Source of the DNA: Ophiosphaerella korrae
Lineage: Eukaryota; Ascomycota; Dothideomycetes; Pleosporales; Phaeosphaeriaceae
Assembly (NCBI GenBank): GCA_028456385.1
Contig: JALNQF010000009.1
Location: 372,001 to 436,000, forward strand
DNA length: 64,000 nucleotides
Direction: 5' to 3'
In this document: piece after piece, positions 11,555-23,563 of the stretch
Layout of the letters: every line of letters begins with the position of its first letter
How positions within the stretch are numbered: position 1 is the first letter of the stretch
Position numbers and translations under genes: made by a program
Notes under the pieces: generated by a model
The model's database searches: none
Seen by the model: only the letters and a program-made list of their open reading frames with translations
What the model was told of the DNA's origin: nothing

Positions 11555-12303
11555 ATGCTCCATCACCAGCACATCTTAAGGTTTGTCACTTTATGGCATC
11601 TTCTGCTGTCCACCGGCACCGCTCAATCTCACTCACCCTCCAACCTGCAACTCCAGGGCGCAGTAAAGACCTCCCTGGTCTTCGTTCCTTGGGACGCAGA
11701 CGTCTCCGTAGTCGCGGTCGACCCCACGGCCACAACCTACCTCCAAGACAACCCTAACCCCTCTCGAAACAAATCAAACACCATAAATTGCCACCCCGAA
11801 GCCTATGATAGGGTGACAATCGTCAATGGCCCCTCTACCGCCGGCCTCACCATCTTTTATACCGAGTGCGGCAGGTATCCGGCGTACTCACACCGTCTCG
11901 AATGCCCATTGACCAAACCCAACACCGCGATATGTAGTCATTTTTTGACGAGCGGGAACTCGACGCGAACGACGACCGAAACGGCAAACTCGTCTGAGTT
12001 GTCTCCACAGCCATGTACTATTACTGCCGGGATAGAGAAGCTGGGTCCTAGGTCCGCGACCGTGGCGACGACTTCTGGTTTGTCCACCCCATATGTCCCT
12101 GATGGTGCTGGTCGGAGCACTACTGATTTTTTCTAGATCGAGGTACATCAGTGCCACAAACAGCGTTTTCGTCTCCAACTTCTTCCGCTGGTTCTGCCCA
12201 GAGCTCTGCCTCAAGCGCCACTGGCGAAGGCTCGTGCTTTATGGTCCCATTTGGTAAAGCGTTTGTTGTAGCCGCAGGGGCTGCTTTATGGTCTGTAATA
12301 TGA
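11555..12303 (+). CDS. Secreted Ser/Thr-rich protein, probable C-terminal anchor
   Basis: The product is 229 residues from two exons, 11555-12077 and 12137-12303, over a 59-nt intron with a CTGAT branch and TTTTTTCTAG acceptor. An N-terminal signal peptide (hydrophobic to about residue 20, ending near Thr-Ala-Gln) is followed by a beta-rich domain with four cysteines, then a Ser/Thr/Ala-rich linker. The end is a hydrophobic stretch (AFVVAAGAALWSVI), as in GPI-anchored fungal surface proteins. No enzymatic motif is seen and the family is unknown to me. It lies between two HET-type genes. The start at 11555 is the first ATG that gives a good signal peptide. Confidence 0.65.
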
Positions 12304-12957
12304 TTGCCCCACCAACGGCTAGTACGCGCTGGACTTACGCATAGATCAAGGTCTGTTCGGTTTGCAGCAGTGTTCCGAATAGGCGGCTCAGAGAACGTGG
12401 GCTAGACTGCCTGCCCTATTTTGGACTGCATGGACAGGGTTTATACAGGCTAAGCGAGCCCAATCATGATTCGCTGGGTGCACCTGGTAGAATCCATTGA
12501 CTCGCACTCCCAGTTTGTTAGACAGATGGACGCACCATCCATTTCAACTTGTTGTCAATCAACTAGGGGTAAAACTGAGTTGCGTTATCATTGCTTATAT
12601 CAGAAGTAGGAACCAATATATTGAAATCAGCTATTTCCAATCAATTATGTCGTCCTTGTCCCATTGGTGAAGACACTGAGTAGCTCCAATCGACTTTGCT
12701 GCCAGCCTATTCCTTCCCTTTGTAGCCATATTGCCACGTCTACTATATGGGTTTGTTCTCGCTGTGGGTTGTGGCCAACCATTGCTGATAGACACTGTAG
12801 CCTTCCTGCTGTGTAACGTGCTGACCAATTGCCCCTCACTGTAGCCGCAAAATTGATTCAGGCCGAGCAGAAGAGATAAATGCTTGCCTGCAGGCCGGTA
12901 TCGAATCTGCTTTCTCTTTACCAAGAACGCCCCAGCCTATCGGAATAAAGACCCACA
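12304..12957. other. Intergenic region upstream of second HET gene
   Basis: No gene is supported. A 97-codon minus frame (12631-12924) has no family resemblance. The last part serves as promoter for the HET gene starting at 12958. Confidence 0.45.
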
Positions 12958-15005
12958 ATGTCTGTATTCTGCCCAAAATGCCAAAACATCATAGACAACC
13001 TCTTCAACAGATCGCACTACCAGCCGGGCAAAGGACCAAACGGCCCCAACACTCCCAACATCCCTAATATCCTCGAGCAGCATTTTCGTATCCTAGATAA
13101 CTATCGCGAAATCGTTTCCGTTTCGGAAAATTGCAGCTTATGCGCGTTTATCAAGAAAACCGTGCTTAGCAACTTATATAAGGATGAAGCAGGAAATCCA
13201 AAGTCGCCGGATTTAGATAGAGAGTATACGATGCAGATGAAGGTAATAGGGGGAAATAAGTTTCGGCCTGCGTTGAAGGATAGGGGGTTGCAGCTTTATA
13301 ATGTTACGGTAGGGACGGCGTTGGATATTGGGCTTGGGGCGTATGTGTCTGGGATGATGGTGCATTTCTCTATTACTGCGGAAACAGGTATGATTCGATG
13401 ATAACTGTAAAGCGCGTACGACGTTAAAGTTAATATTTAGGAAGTCCTGCGGTCACTTCAGGCAATATCTTAGGGGTTGGGCCTTTCGCAGATTCCGCCT
13501 CTGCGGAAGCGCTTTCGGTGCTGGAAGGGTGAGTGAATGAATGCGTTGCGGGTCATGAGGAATGCAGGTGGCCGAAATTTTCAGGACGTGAGGAAGAGGG
13601 AACGAAGCTGGAACTACCGACACGGGTTATTGACGTTGGTACTGACGCTGACGGTGCGACCGTACGCCTCGTAGAGACGAAGGGCGGGCGAGATCATTAT
13701 GTGGCTCTCAGTCATTGCTGGGGGCCTCCAACGAAACAACCACTTTGCACTACGAAGGCTACGTTTCCGCAGCATCTAGCGGGAATCCCTGTATCAAGTC
13801 TACCGAAGACATTCCGCGATGCCGTTGCCATCACAGGGTTATTAAACCTCCGCTATCTCTGGATCGATAGCCTATGCATCATCCAAGACGACAAAATTGA
13901 CTGGTCCATGGAAGCACCACGCATGGGGTCTCTCTACAGCAGAGCCTACCTCGTCATCGCAGCTTCCGGCGCTCGAGATTCAAGCGAGGGCTGCTTCGTG
14001 CATCGAATCGCCCCTAGTGCTTCTATCAAGATCCCCTACAAAGCAGATGGCATCCAAGACGGCGATATTCTACTCACTGTGCGGAATCGCTACCTACCCG
14101 AGCCTGCGTTGCAGCCTCTCGGGGGAAGAGCTTGGGTGCTGCAGGAATGGGTATTAGCGCGTCGACTGATTCATTTCACGAGTACGGGGCTGATGTGGTC
14201 GTGTCATAGGCTGGGGAAGGAGGCGATGCGGGAAGATGGGACGATTGCGCGAGGGAATGAATTGAAGAGCTGGGATAATATTATTGAGTCGTATACCATT
14301 CGGGACCTTATGTATTTGACTGATAAGTTGGCTGCTGTGGAAGGGATTTCGAATGAGATGCAGGGCTTGAGGAAAGATCGGTATGTTAGTGGTGTGTGGA
14401 CTGGCGAGTTGCCGCAGCAGGTTTTTTGGATTGGGAGGGAGACGAGGCGGCCGGATGAGTTGCGGGGTTTCCCGACTTGGCCGTGGGCGTCGACACATGG
14501 GGCTTGTTTGACGTGGACACCAACAAGGATTATTGGGGGAAGGTTGAGCATACATTCGAAATGCGAGGTTGAAGACGAATCTACGCTGGCGGTGACGGGC
14601 AAGGGAAGGGAATGTTTGATCAAGAAGTGGACACATCTGGTTCATGACCATGTACAAGAGCCTCCGTTTTCAGGACATAAAACCTCGAGCATCTCCAGTT
14701 TACCGGTGCATTTCTACAAGACGGTTGTACATCACATACTGGATCCAACTACGGGGAATATTATCGGTATAGCTGTGCTGGATGATAAAGATGGGTTTAG
14801 CGATGGGGAATATCAGTACACTAGTTTGTTTCTTATGCGGGAGGATGAGCACCCGTCTAGGCCGGGCGAGGAGATTGTGTATTTGGCATTGCTTGTTCGT
14901 GTCTCCAGCGAAAATCCTGGGTATTACCAGCGCATAGGGGTTGGGTTTATTGTCGATATGGAGTGGTTCCAAAGAACGGAGGCGCAGAAGTTCAAGATTA
15001 ATTGA
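12958..15005 (+). CDS. HET domain protein, interrupted by one in-frame TGA
   Basis: This is a second heterokaryon-incompatibility gene. It begins at ATG 12958 with a Cys-x-x-Cys motif typical of HET proteins that open with a small metal-binding segment. An intron (donor GTATGA at 13388, acceptor ATTTAG at 13440) joins the first exon to the rest. HET landmarks are ALSHCWG, LWIDSLCIIQDD with a following Asp-Trp, and a Tyr-Ser-Arg-Ala...Ala-Ser-Gly-Ala-Arg-Asp-Ser-Ser-Glu-Gly block. A TGA at 13530-13532 sits where the family has Trp, just before Asn-Glu-Cys...His-Glu-Glu-Cys-Arg. The change also creates a perfect GTGAGT donor. A 39-nt removal to the GCAG at 13568 would keep the frame but delete the Cys/His motif. 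The gene may therefore be dead, or spliced to a shorter product. The C-terminus ends normally at 15005. Confidence 0.75.
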
Positions 15006-15441
15006 TGAATTTTTAGATGACTTGAAGAAATAATATTAGTATGCAGTCATGCAGCGCAATATTGTCGCATAGGGGATTCTCGATATTGCATGTGATCGGT
15101 TGGCTACGTCACACAACTACAATAACAAAGATAACTGCATCCTGACTAAGGGATACGGACAATCTAGCCAGCAATCGACTCAATAGACCCCAAACGGGTC
15201 AATCATAGCTTAGATACATAGATCGAGTGTAGCGGGCACTACTCAACTTGAAGTAGTGGGGCTGGGGCTAGAGTAGCAGAGGGTTGCAAAGATGGAAGAA
15301 GGTATTGTCAGTGGGTTGGTTGGTAGGCAAGTACTTCACTGTGGTTGCGATGGTAGAAAGCGATGGGTAAGGAAGCTTATTGATCTTGACTATGAGGTTT
15401 CTATCTATGCGCAAAGGTGCGCCTATATACCTAAGGTCTCC
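15006..15441. other. Intergenic region before hairpin
   Basis: 3' flank of the HET gene and flank of the hairpin-bearing element. No gene is supported. Confidence 0.4.
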
Positions 15442-15485
15442 TGGCGGGTTAGTGGGTTAGTGACTGCTAACCCACTAACCCGCCA
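15442..15485. repeat. Perfect hairpin, 19-bp arms, telomere-like motif
   Basis: The left arm at 15442-15460 and right arm at 15467-15485 are exact reverse complements separated by six bases (TGACTG). Each arm holds two GGGTTAG-type units, resembling but not matching the TTAGGG telomere repeat of ascomycetes. A structure like this can be a transposon terminus or a strong cruciform. It directly precedes the possible transposase remnant. Confidence 0.75.
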
Positions 15486-15739
15486 AGTGGTCACATGTCC
15501 AGGTTGCGATTGGCCTCTTCATACAAGCCGCCGTCCCAGTACTCGTCCTGGTACGCGTCGTAGTCTTCCTCTTCTGGTTCGCTGTTCGGATTGATTGAGT
15601 CGAGGTCTAGGGACCTTGGGAGACTAACACAAGCGCAGTCGCAAGAAATCAAAATGTACAGGAGAGAGACCTGATTGTTCTTGCTGTGCGTGACTACAAC
15701 AAAGATGTGTCTATGCCGCTCACTTTCGAACCCGCTCAA
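15486..15739 (-). mobile_element. Possible transposase C-terminal remnant next to hairpin
   Basis: A minus-strand frame ends at 15491 with an acidic, Tyr/Asn-rich tail (EPEEEDYDAYQDEYWDGG). That composition resembles the C-termini of fungal hAT-type transposases, but this is an impression from composition only. It lies against the 19-bp-stem hairpin and ahead of a broken transcription factor gene. It could equally be an unrelated fragment. Confidence 0.25.
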
Positions 15740-15839
15740 GGTCCCCAGGACCTCGAAATGACACTGGCCATGTTCCTCAAACAGTCAGCACCAATGATGT
15801 AATGCAATCCATCAGCATCAGTATCAGCGTCTGCCTATT

Positions 15840-17804
15840 ATGCTCATCCATTCTCAGTCTGAGCGTCTCAACGCGATCGAAGATATGGTGAAAAAGCTCG
15901 CTGCGGTGATTCAGTACGACTTCCAGTGAGCATCACATAATCGGTACTGACATACTTTTAGCGTACAACGACGTTCTACACCAACCGAATCTCCGACCTA
16001 TCAGGGCGAGAGGGATGAACTTTCGCCGACTCCACTCCCCACTGTGACACAATCTTTCTATACGGGGTACGGGGTGTTGCAAACCACGACTATTATGGTC
16101 TACTAATTGTCTGTAGCGTGCAAGATGCGCAACTACCAGACGCAGTCATAGCAGAGGGTATTGCACTCTATTTCTCAAACTTCTGCAACCAGCCGTGTCC
16201 CATCTTGGCCTACTCTCAATCTCTTGAATCCGGCGAAGATGACCCGCCACCACCGATGATTCTGTACGCTATGCTAGCTCACAGCTTACGCTCATCGTGC
16301 CATCCGTTCTTCAAAAACAAACTGTACAAATAAACTGACAAAGCTCTCGTGGGGTCTTATTGCCAAGGCAAACTGTAATTTTGAGATAGACGATGTGTAC
16401 TTCAAGGCACTTTGCCTTCAGGCTCAGGTGGACTCAGGAGGTGAGTTGATGCTCTAACCCTATTGATTGAGACATACTGATGAAGTCAGACGGAAGGCGA
16501 GAGAGAGCGCGAGCTCAGGTTGCTATTGGATTGCGAATCGCCCAAGCCCGTGACATGTTGGGCATTAGTTCGCTTGATGGCTTGGGGCTCGCCGATCGAG
16601 CTCGTAGGCAAGAGATAGTCTGGTATCTTTTTATGCCGGACACGATGCTTCTTGGCAGAAACACGACAAATCCGTCGGCTCCGGCTGCAATTTTCGAACT
16701 CCCTGTCATCTAGATATCCATTCCCAAACCTGCGAGCCCGACATTTCGTTAGGCTCTGTAGATTCAGGTGCGCCACTTCCACCACAGAACGTCGTTTGTC
16801 CGCAGAAACAAACCATTCGAATCTGGGAGTGCATTATCGGCTACATCGCCCAAACCCCTTCGAGCACTGATGTCCCTCTCTGGAGGCATGATTCGCCAAG
16901 GGCTGCGATTCTTACAAAGCCCTTGGACATTGAGACAAGCCAGTATGATCCTCTTCCCTCATGGAAGAATCTAAACATGCTCTAGGATGTGAGATTGCAG
17001 GTCATATTTTATCATCTGTCGGATCGCCTGCCCGTGTGCTAGAAGAACCAGTATTGGGAAGTTACTTCGTCATATGGTTGCGGTTCCAGCTGAATTTACC
17101 TGTGTTTAACTGCATCTTGTGAGTAAGGCTTGACAATCTCGAGTTGACATACTGAACACACATGCAGAAACCACCCTTTCATCATCCACGTCAAAATTGC
17201 ACCACTCAAGCATAAGATCCCACTCACCTTCTTACAGAAGTCTTACGAGTTCTCTTTGATCCATGTTAATTGGGTATTTAGGCTGCTCAATCACATGACG
17301 AAGCCAAGATGATGCTGCACGACCCCTTTCTCGGTCACCTGATCGCAATCGCAGCTTCGATTCACTTAGAACATACCAAAAGCTAGTATCCCACGGTTGC
17401 TTGGTCTGCAAAGCAGAAATTTAATCAGTGCTTTGACTTTGTGAAAAGGCTTTCAAAGGAATGGCCGCACATGCAGGCCGCTGTATGTATCAGACTTGTT
17501 TCCGTGAATGCACACGCAAGCTGATATCTGTAAGGCCTCCCCACTAGAGCAACTAGAAGTGGGTATCCCTTACCGGTCGAATCTGAACTACGTAGAAGAG
17601 GAATACGATAGTGTAGCCCCACCCGACGCGAACAATCAAATACACCTTGCGGCGGAGGACATGCTACTGATGTGGAAGCTCTTCGACTGCGCTGCGACAT
17701 ATACCAAGCCGAACTCAGGGTTCGTTTCCGACGAAAGGCCTGACTCTGTCATGCACGGCGTGCTACCTGAAACTGGCGAGACGTCAACTCTCACCGACGG
17801 CTAG
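15840..17804 (+). pseudogene. Ruined Zn2Cys6-type transcription factor (fungal_trans domain)
   Basis: The region reads as a decayed fungal-specific transcription factor. Pieces in order are: a leucine-rich linker with RLNAIEDMVKKLAAV at 15868-15912; an Asp-Ala-Gln-Leu-Pro...Tyr-Phe block with PMILYAMLAHSLR at 16118-16300; the fungal_trans middle with ARAQVAIGLRIAQARDMLG at 16500-16560 and a following EIVWYLFMPDTMLLGRN; and later helices (PFLGHLIAIAASIHLEH at about 17323-17372, and FDFVKRLSKEWPHMQ). These lie in different frames with several stops between them, more than short introns can explain. The Zn2Cys6 motif itself is not found, so the 5' end is lost, possibly to the element at 15442-15739. 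It probably once regulated a neighbouring metabolic gene set. Confidence 0.6.
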
Positions 17805-18053
17805 AGATCTGGTCATTTGAGCCGCAATATCCCCACCGGTATATAGGCAACGAAATCTAGACTTGAGGACATCGCAGTACGGTCTTATAGTGATAGGCCC
17901 TCAACCTACGGATCAGCGTTCAACTATTCCCACATTGACTTCGATTCCGACCTTTCGCATTTGGCACAGTCGCTGAGATAAAATTCGAGTTATTCGATTC
18001 TACTTTTCTCATGATTACTGGTACCAAATACTTCCGGTGATCTCGCAATAGGC

Positions 18054-18774
18054 TCAGATCTTCGCGCGGACCCCAACTAGTTTCGATTTCCAGATTTTGC
18101 TCAAGGGACCATTGGCGCCAAACACGGGGTCAAAGTCGGGTACTGGCACGTTTTTGATTTCCTCGGCTAATGCTTTCATGGATTCCTCACCTTTGTAATG
18201 GTTATTTCGCCAGCGTGGAGCGTCTTGTATGAGATGAGTTACCACCGACACTCAGTGACAGATTTTGCTCACTGGCTGACCTTGGGATATACACCAATGT
18301 ATCTGAACCCACCTCCGGACCTGAGCGATCTGTGCAAAACGCCGGCTGGGATTACGATCACATCCCTCACACAGACGTCGACTTCGACACCGTCAGTGCC
18401 CTTATCCTCTCTTACCCGCCCCAGAGCCAAACGAGGACTTCCCCGGGTAATGGCTGCGCATGTTAGATCCGTTAAGCAACAGGTTCCGTGACTCTGAGGT
18501 CCGTACCGTAGCATTCATGCGTGTTGGGATGGAAATGAGGTATTCTAATCTCTCCCCACTCGCCCTGATAGTTGTTGAGTGTGTTTTCAAATGCGGTACT
18601 TTTATATTCAAAACTTACACGTTTTTCCCAGCCGTTTCCCTCACAAATATTCTTCGTAAGTTCAGGGTCTACTGGGGTTGGCAGAACGTTCCGATAAATC
18701 AGAACTGGCAAGACGCTGTTCGGGACATATGTAGATCCAAGAAGAGTGTACTGCTCAGGCCACGTAACGCCCAT
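18054..18774 (-). CDS. Cupin-fold protein, YjlB-like
   Basis: The gene starts at ATG 18774 with a family-like opening (Tyr-Val-Pro-Asn-Ser, Leu-Pro-Val-Leu-Ile-Tyr-Arg-Asn-Val-Leu). A 53-nt intron (18454-18506, CTAAC branch, GCGCAG acceptor) joins HFHPNTHECY to the next exon. That exon holds the second cupin motif, with DVIVIPAGVLHRSL and a Tyr-Ile-Gly-Val-Tyr-Pro strand. The last part (DAPRWRNN to the stop at 18054) is in a shifted frame. The junction at about 18240-18270 needs another intron whose ends I cannot place cleanly, or a frameshift. The metal-binding His residues of the cupin barrel are present. It is divergently transcribed from the amine oxidase gene over 295 bp, which suggests shared control. 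The substrate is unknown. Confidence 0.65.
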
Positions 18775-19069
18775 GACATGTGCTTAGGACTTGATGGGTG
18801 CTGCGACGGTGTTGGTATGTGTTCAGTCCGTCGAGGGAGGCAGACAATGTTAGGCCTTGACGTTTAGCACCGGCAAGGATTCCGTGTCAACTCCGTGTGA
18901 CCTCCGCTTCCGTTCCCGCGTTATGTTAGCGTCCGAGCGTCTGCCCTCAGGATGCGCTCCCTAGCATCGAGCATTGTACAAAGATGTCTCGGCCCGAGAT
19001 CTTTCTACAATACATACATCCCATATAATCCATTCGACTGTCGATGTCCTGAACAAGCTACTGGACACC

Positions 19070-20468
19070 ATGCACACAAATAGCTCTATGATCATTGCGG
19101 GCGCAGGCGTGTTTGGCTTGTCAACAGCGCTAGAACTAACTCGCAAAGGGTACAAGGATGTCACGATTGTGGATCGATATGTACCCCCAGTTCATGCCAT
19201 TGTATTGACAAAACTGGGCTGAAGCTGATGGAACAACAGGTACCAGATAGCTCCAGCGTCGACATCTCACGCGTGATTCGGTTCGACTATCGCGATCTAG
19301 TGTATGCCAGGCTTGCAAAAGAAGCATTCGATGTCTGGTGTGTTCATCCGAAATTTCGCGGAATCTTCCACCATAGCCCAAATGCTTTCATTGCAAGCAA
19401 AGCGTATGGGCGGACACACCTCGAGAAATGCACAGATGTGCTTGACGGGCTCGGCCACACGTGGAAACCAATGTCAAATCAAGAAGCTATCAAAGTGACG
19501 CTCCCCATCCTGTACGGTGATACCACCAACTCGACCCTCTCCGGATACTGTAATTCAAGCTCTGGCTGGGCCGACGCTCAGAAGGCGATTGCTCTCCTTC
19601 GCAATGAGTGCATTAAGGGTGGTGTGTCGTTTATCTGTGTTAAGAAAGGTACCATCGCTAATTTCAAGCTGGACAAGAAAACCAGCAAGATTGTTGCTGC
19701 ACAAACCGAGAGTGGTTATAAGATACAAGGAGACTGCTTCATTCTCTCTGCTGGCGCATGGTCGCCAATGCTAGCCCCTATGTGTAACTCGGCAATTTCC
19801 ACTGCACAAGTCCTGGCCTTCATCAATCTATCAGACGCTAAGATAAACACCTACAAAGACCTGCCACTGTACATAGAATACGGCTCAGGATGGTTCTGCT
19901 TCCCACCTCATCCCGAGGCTCGAGTGCTGAAAGTCGCCGTCCACGGTTGGGGCTACACTCGAAGGACCAGTCGCAACGACCTTTCCCTTCCGCCTGCAGC
20001 CATCCGAAGCAAGCGCACCGATTTTGCGCCTGCGGACGGTATCGCGAGACTACGTTCAGGCCTAAAAGTTATTCTTCCGTCTCTCGCGGACCGCAGCTTT
20101 GACCGCGTTGCAGTGTGCTGGTACAATGATACGCCCTCCGGGAACTTCATCATTGATTACCATCCGGACCACTCAAATCCGTTCCTTGATACCGCCGGAA
20201 GCGGCCAGTGAGTTCTTATCTCCTTAAAAAAAATTACTCAATAATGAATTCACACTGACTCAACTGTCTCTGTAGCGCATTCAAATTTCTTCTTGTATTG
20301 GGAAAGTACGTAGTACAAGGGCTCGAGCGCACGCTGCCGGCGGACTTACAAAGCCAATGGCGCTTTATGATGGAGTATAAAGACCAAGAGAATGAGTTTC
20401 ATGGCGATGGGAGCCGTGGAGGGCCAGCACGACGCGAATTTACGCCGCAAGAAAAGGCATTGTTATGA
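19070..20468 (+). CDS. FAD-dependent amine oxidase, DAO family (amadoriase/saccharopine oxidase-like)
   Basis: The product is 426 residues from exons 19070-19189, 19240-20207 and 20276-20468 (427 codons including stop, in phase throughout). The ADP-binding Gly-x-Gly-x-x-Gly is at residues 10-15 (GAGVFG), followed by Asp-Arg-Tyr at the end of the first beta-alpha-beta unit. Residues after the first intron ([11 protein letters not shown]) and the C-terminal Gly-His-Ala-Phe-Lys motif, which binds the flavin, match fungal fructosyl-amino-acid, sarcosine and saccharopine oxidases. Such enzymes oxidise secondary amines with release of H2O2. The first intron uses a weak GTTCAT donor, chosen because it restores the family sequence. 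An FAD-binding Cys is not certain by eye. The gene looks intact. It lies next to a cupin and near a monooxygenase. Confidence 0.8.
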
Positions 20469-21214
20469 TTGAGCATTGGTGCTTTGGTCAACTTAGGTCC
20501 AGCAGGTATGCAGCTTAACGTTGAATACGATTCGTCATCGCGAGCCTCGTTTTGTACGTTTTGCGTTCCGAAATGACGCATGGAATGGAGCGAGTGTGGG
20601 TTTCGCCATCATTCGATGGTCAGAGATAAAACACTATAACATGAAGCTTTTAGGCTGTGTCTGTGTCAAATCTTGCAATACAGATTCCGCATATTGTATT
20701 AAATCATGGGCAGTAGTAGCGTAAGACACGACCTATGTGAGAAGTTTTGCAAACAATCTCTATTGTCAAGTGGGACAGCTATAATATTAGAAGGTAATCT
20801 GGCGACTGTATGACATAAGAAACTATACCTTAAATAGACTAGCTGAAAGCTTATAGAAAGCCAGTTAAAGCTTCTAGTGTCCGGCTGCGATAGCTTGCAG
20901 AATGTTCATGCAAGGTTTAAGTAAGACCTGCAACAGAAGCCTGGTGGCATGTTTGTCACGGGATGACGGGGAGGGAGGTAAATTCACGACCGTTAGATTA
21001 GACGACAAGATGGGTGATCTTAGTAACAGGGGGCGATCGATGACGTGACATGCCCAAGGGTTGATTGTTGAGCCCCTCCATAGTCTGTCGAGGCCAGAAA
21101 TCGACATGCTCAGGAGATGCCTACTACGTAAGGTCTTCCGAACACTCTATTGTTTTCCAGTATCATGCAGAAGTAATGCTACATAGGAAAGTGATTTGGG
21201 GGTCTGAAATCATG
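20469..21214. other. Intergenic, convergent between amine oxidase and monooxygenase
   Basis: No gene is supported. AT-rich stretches occur at 20750-20870. The plus-strand frame from 21065 is antisense to the monooxygenase gene and is rejected. Confidence 0.5.
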
Positions 21215-23172
21215 TTAACGCTGGATTTCGGTAAAAAAAAAAGGCTCATATTCCATGTAATGGCTATAGTCGCCACCTTTTTGTTCCACGGCGGAAATTC
21301 CCCTGCCCCATGCCTTGAAGCGTCCGCCCGGATAAGTCCATTTACAGTCTTCCCAGCGGTCCTGGGCAAGTACTTCATGGTAGTGGAGACTACTTCCTGG
21401 CCAGACGGCTGTTATCCTTCCGGTTTGGCCTTGCTTGTCTATCGTATGCATCAGTACAAGAGGTCATATCGTGTTCACAAAAACAGACGCTTCTGGGTCA
21501 CAGCAAAAGATGAAGAAGGGGAAGAAGAAGACCTACACCAACTAGTACAGTTACCGGTCCAGACAGCGCCTTTCATGAACTCGTTAACCTGCGAGTTGAA
21601 GTCATCCTGTGCCCCTTTTTCCGGTGCAAACGTAGCAACGCTGTGACTATCCACGCGCTTGAGGAGGCGAACGATGAAATCTGCTGTCGCTTCAAGACTT
21701 CCTGCTCCATTATCAGCCTGCATGATCTCGGTGCACTATCAATGAGGCTTCAGACAAACCTATCAGACTGCCGTTGGCAACAGGACAATTAGGACCGAGC
21801 ATCGACAAATAGTTTGGGAAACCTGCACATCCAATACCCATGTATGACGCCTGATCGTCCTTCCATAGCTCCCTAAGATCCACGCCATTCTGCCCTACTA
21901 GCGGGAATCGAGGGCAAAATGAGGTATTAAACCCCGTGGCGGCAATAATGACATCAGATGTCTCAACGCCGTCCTCTGTCTTTAAGCCCTCTGGCTTGCA
22001 TGTCTCGATCGGACTGAATATGCATTTAATGTTCGGCTCTTGCAGGGCGCGTAGGAAGGGTCCTCCGGGACTGATTCTGCGGCAGCACAATTCGTAGTCG
22101 GGAATGAGCTTCTTGCGCAGTGTAGGATCTGCAATGCGGCTCTCCATCCACAAGGCCAACTCCTGGCGCTCCCGCATCTGTGTCTCATAATTGCGATAAA
22201 AGACCGGAAAAAGCTTGTTATAGTAGCTTTCCAGCATTTTGCAGCACTGTAGATAGTCATCTGTGGTATTGATGGAACAACTCTCAGTTTCTCCGAAGCT
22301 GTTCGGCAGTCTAGTAATCCAGGAAGGAGTTCGGATGTAGACCGACAGCCTTTTGAATAGGGGTTGGATCTGGGGTATGACCTGAATAGCGCTTGCTCCC
22401 GACCCAATAATACTTACGTCTTTCCCCGCCAGATTGACTGAGTGATCCCAGTCTGCGGTGTGCATAAGGAACCCTCTGAAGCTTTCTAGTCCAGGTATAT
22501 CAGGGTATTGGTAGTGGTTCAGGATTCCCGCGGCATTGATTAAGATATCCGCCTTCCTCCCTGTTTCCAGGATACCATTGTGTTCGGTGTCCAGCAACCA
22601 CCTCCTGTCATGCTCAATCCAGACACATCGTTTCACCGAGGTCTCAAATTCGATATGACTCCTTAGACCGAAGTGATCGACTACCTGTGAGAGATAGTTC
22701 TAGATCTCTTCAGAGGGTGCAAATCTGCTCGCAACAGTCTAGATTAGTTGATGCCCAATTACTCTGAAGCTGAGGGGAATTGAACACAAACAGTTTGGAC
22801 CAATTTTTTGATGGGGCGAATGAGTATTGGTAAATGTCACTTGGAACATCGCAAGCGCAGCCTAGCGAATTCGGTAATCTCCCCGCGCGACCACGATGGT
22901 TCTCGTACCTGGGTATGTGTTTTCTAGCCACGTGCCCCCAACATCATGGTTCTTCTCCACGATCTTGAATGTGTAGGCATGTGATAAGTACTTTCTAAAA
23001 TGATGCACTGGGAGGAACCAAATGTTAGTTTCGTATTTCTTGCCCTATGACGTTGACGCTGTGACACCCAGAAGAATGCCAGAAATACTACAGCCATTAG
23101 CAACGATAAGATGAAAATTTGTGATGCCACCGACCCAGCTCCGATGACAATGATGTGGCGCTTCCCCTCCAT
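21215..23172 (-). CDS. Baeyer-Villiger-type FAD monooxygenase, one in-frame TAG
   Basis: Seven exons can be placed: 23172-23135, 23087-23068, 23007-22909, 22861-22792, 22724-21760, 21701-21537 and 21438-21215. They total exactly 527 codons. The product shows GAGISG (first Rossmann motif), DVGGTW, YPGCACDVPSDIYQYSF, a second Rossmann GSGASA, and VWTGNC near the C-terminus, all typical of flavin monooxygenases of the Baeyer-Villiger group. These insert oxygen next to a ketone using NADPH and O2. Codon 22702-22700 is TAG at a position where Trp is expected (after Ala-Pro-Ser-Glu-Glu-Ile), the only break. A splice that skips it would delete a conserved motif. The gene may therefore be a very recent pseudogene, or be rescued by RNA editing. 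The 20-nt second exon is unusual. It is divergent from the transporter gene. Confidence 0.8.
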
Positions 23173-23563
23173 CACTATGTATAGTCTTCGTACTGCTGTG
23201 GCGTTTCAAAGGAATCAACAAGAAATGCCGACCTCAACACATAACAACAGGCGCCTATTATTTCGAATGAATTGTCGGTCGAGCGAAATGACTAACCTAA
23301 GCCCGTGTTCGTTATCTAGCATGTTTCTCCAACGAGCGGGCCGACATCCGTGAGTTCCGGTCACGTGCTCCACTGCCGGAACATCGCTGGGCCCATCTCC
23401 GCTTGGACTGAACACTTTTGATAAGCCTCACCTGGACTTTCATTGGCTAGTACATATGAAGCACAGACAAGATAACACGTCCTATTGCTTAAATAAGATG
23501 CCAATTCCCGAGACTTTCTCGGCGCTTGCAGCTTTTGCAACCTGTGACTACACGATTCTTGTC
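23173..23563. promoter_or_regulatory. Divergent promoter region, monooxygenase/transporter
   Basis: These 391 bp separate the start of the monooxygenase (minus) from that of the transporter (plus). A shared control region is likely. A CCG-rich patch and a CACGTG-like GTCACGTG occur at about 23359-23369. I cannot assign a regulator. Confidence 0.4.

Noticed and set aside
15442..15485. Interstitial telomere
   Set aside because: The units are GGGTTAG with a GT spacer in an inverted, not tandem, arrangement; only two units per arm.
21065..21646. 193-codon plus-strand frame
   Set aside because: It overlaps the last exons of the Baeyer-Villiger-type monooxygenase, whose motifs and exact exon phases are much better evidence.
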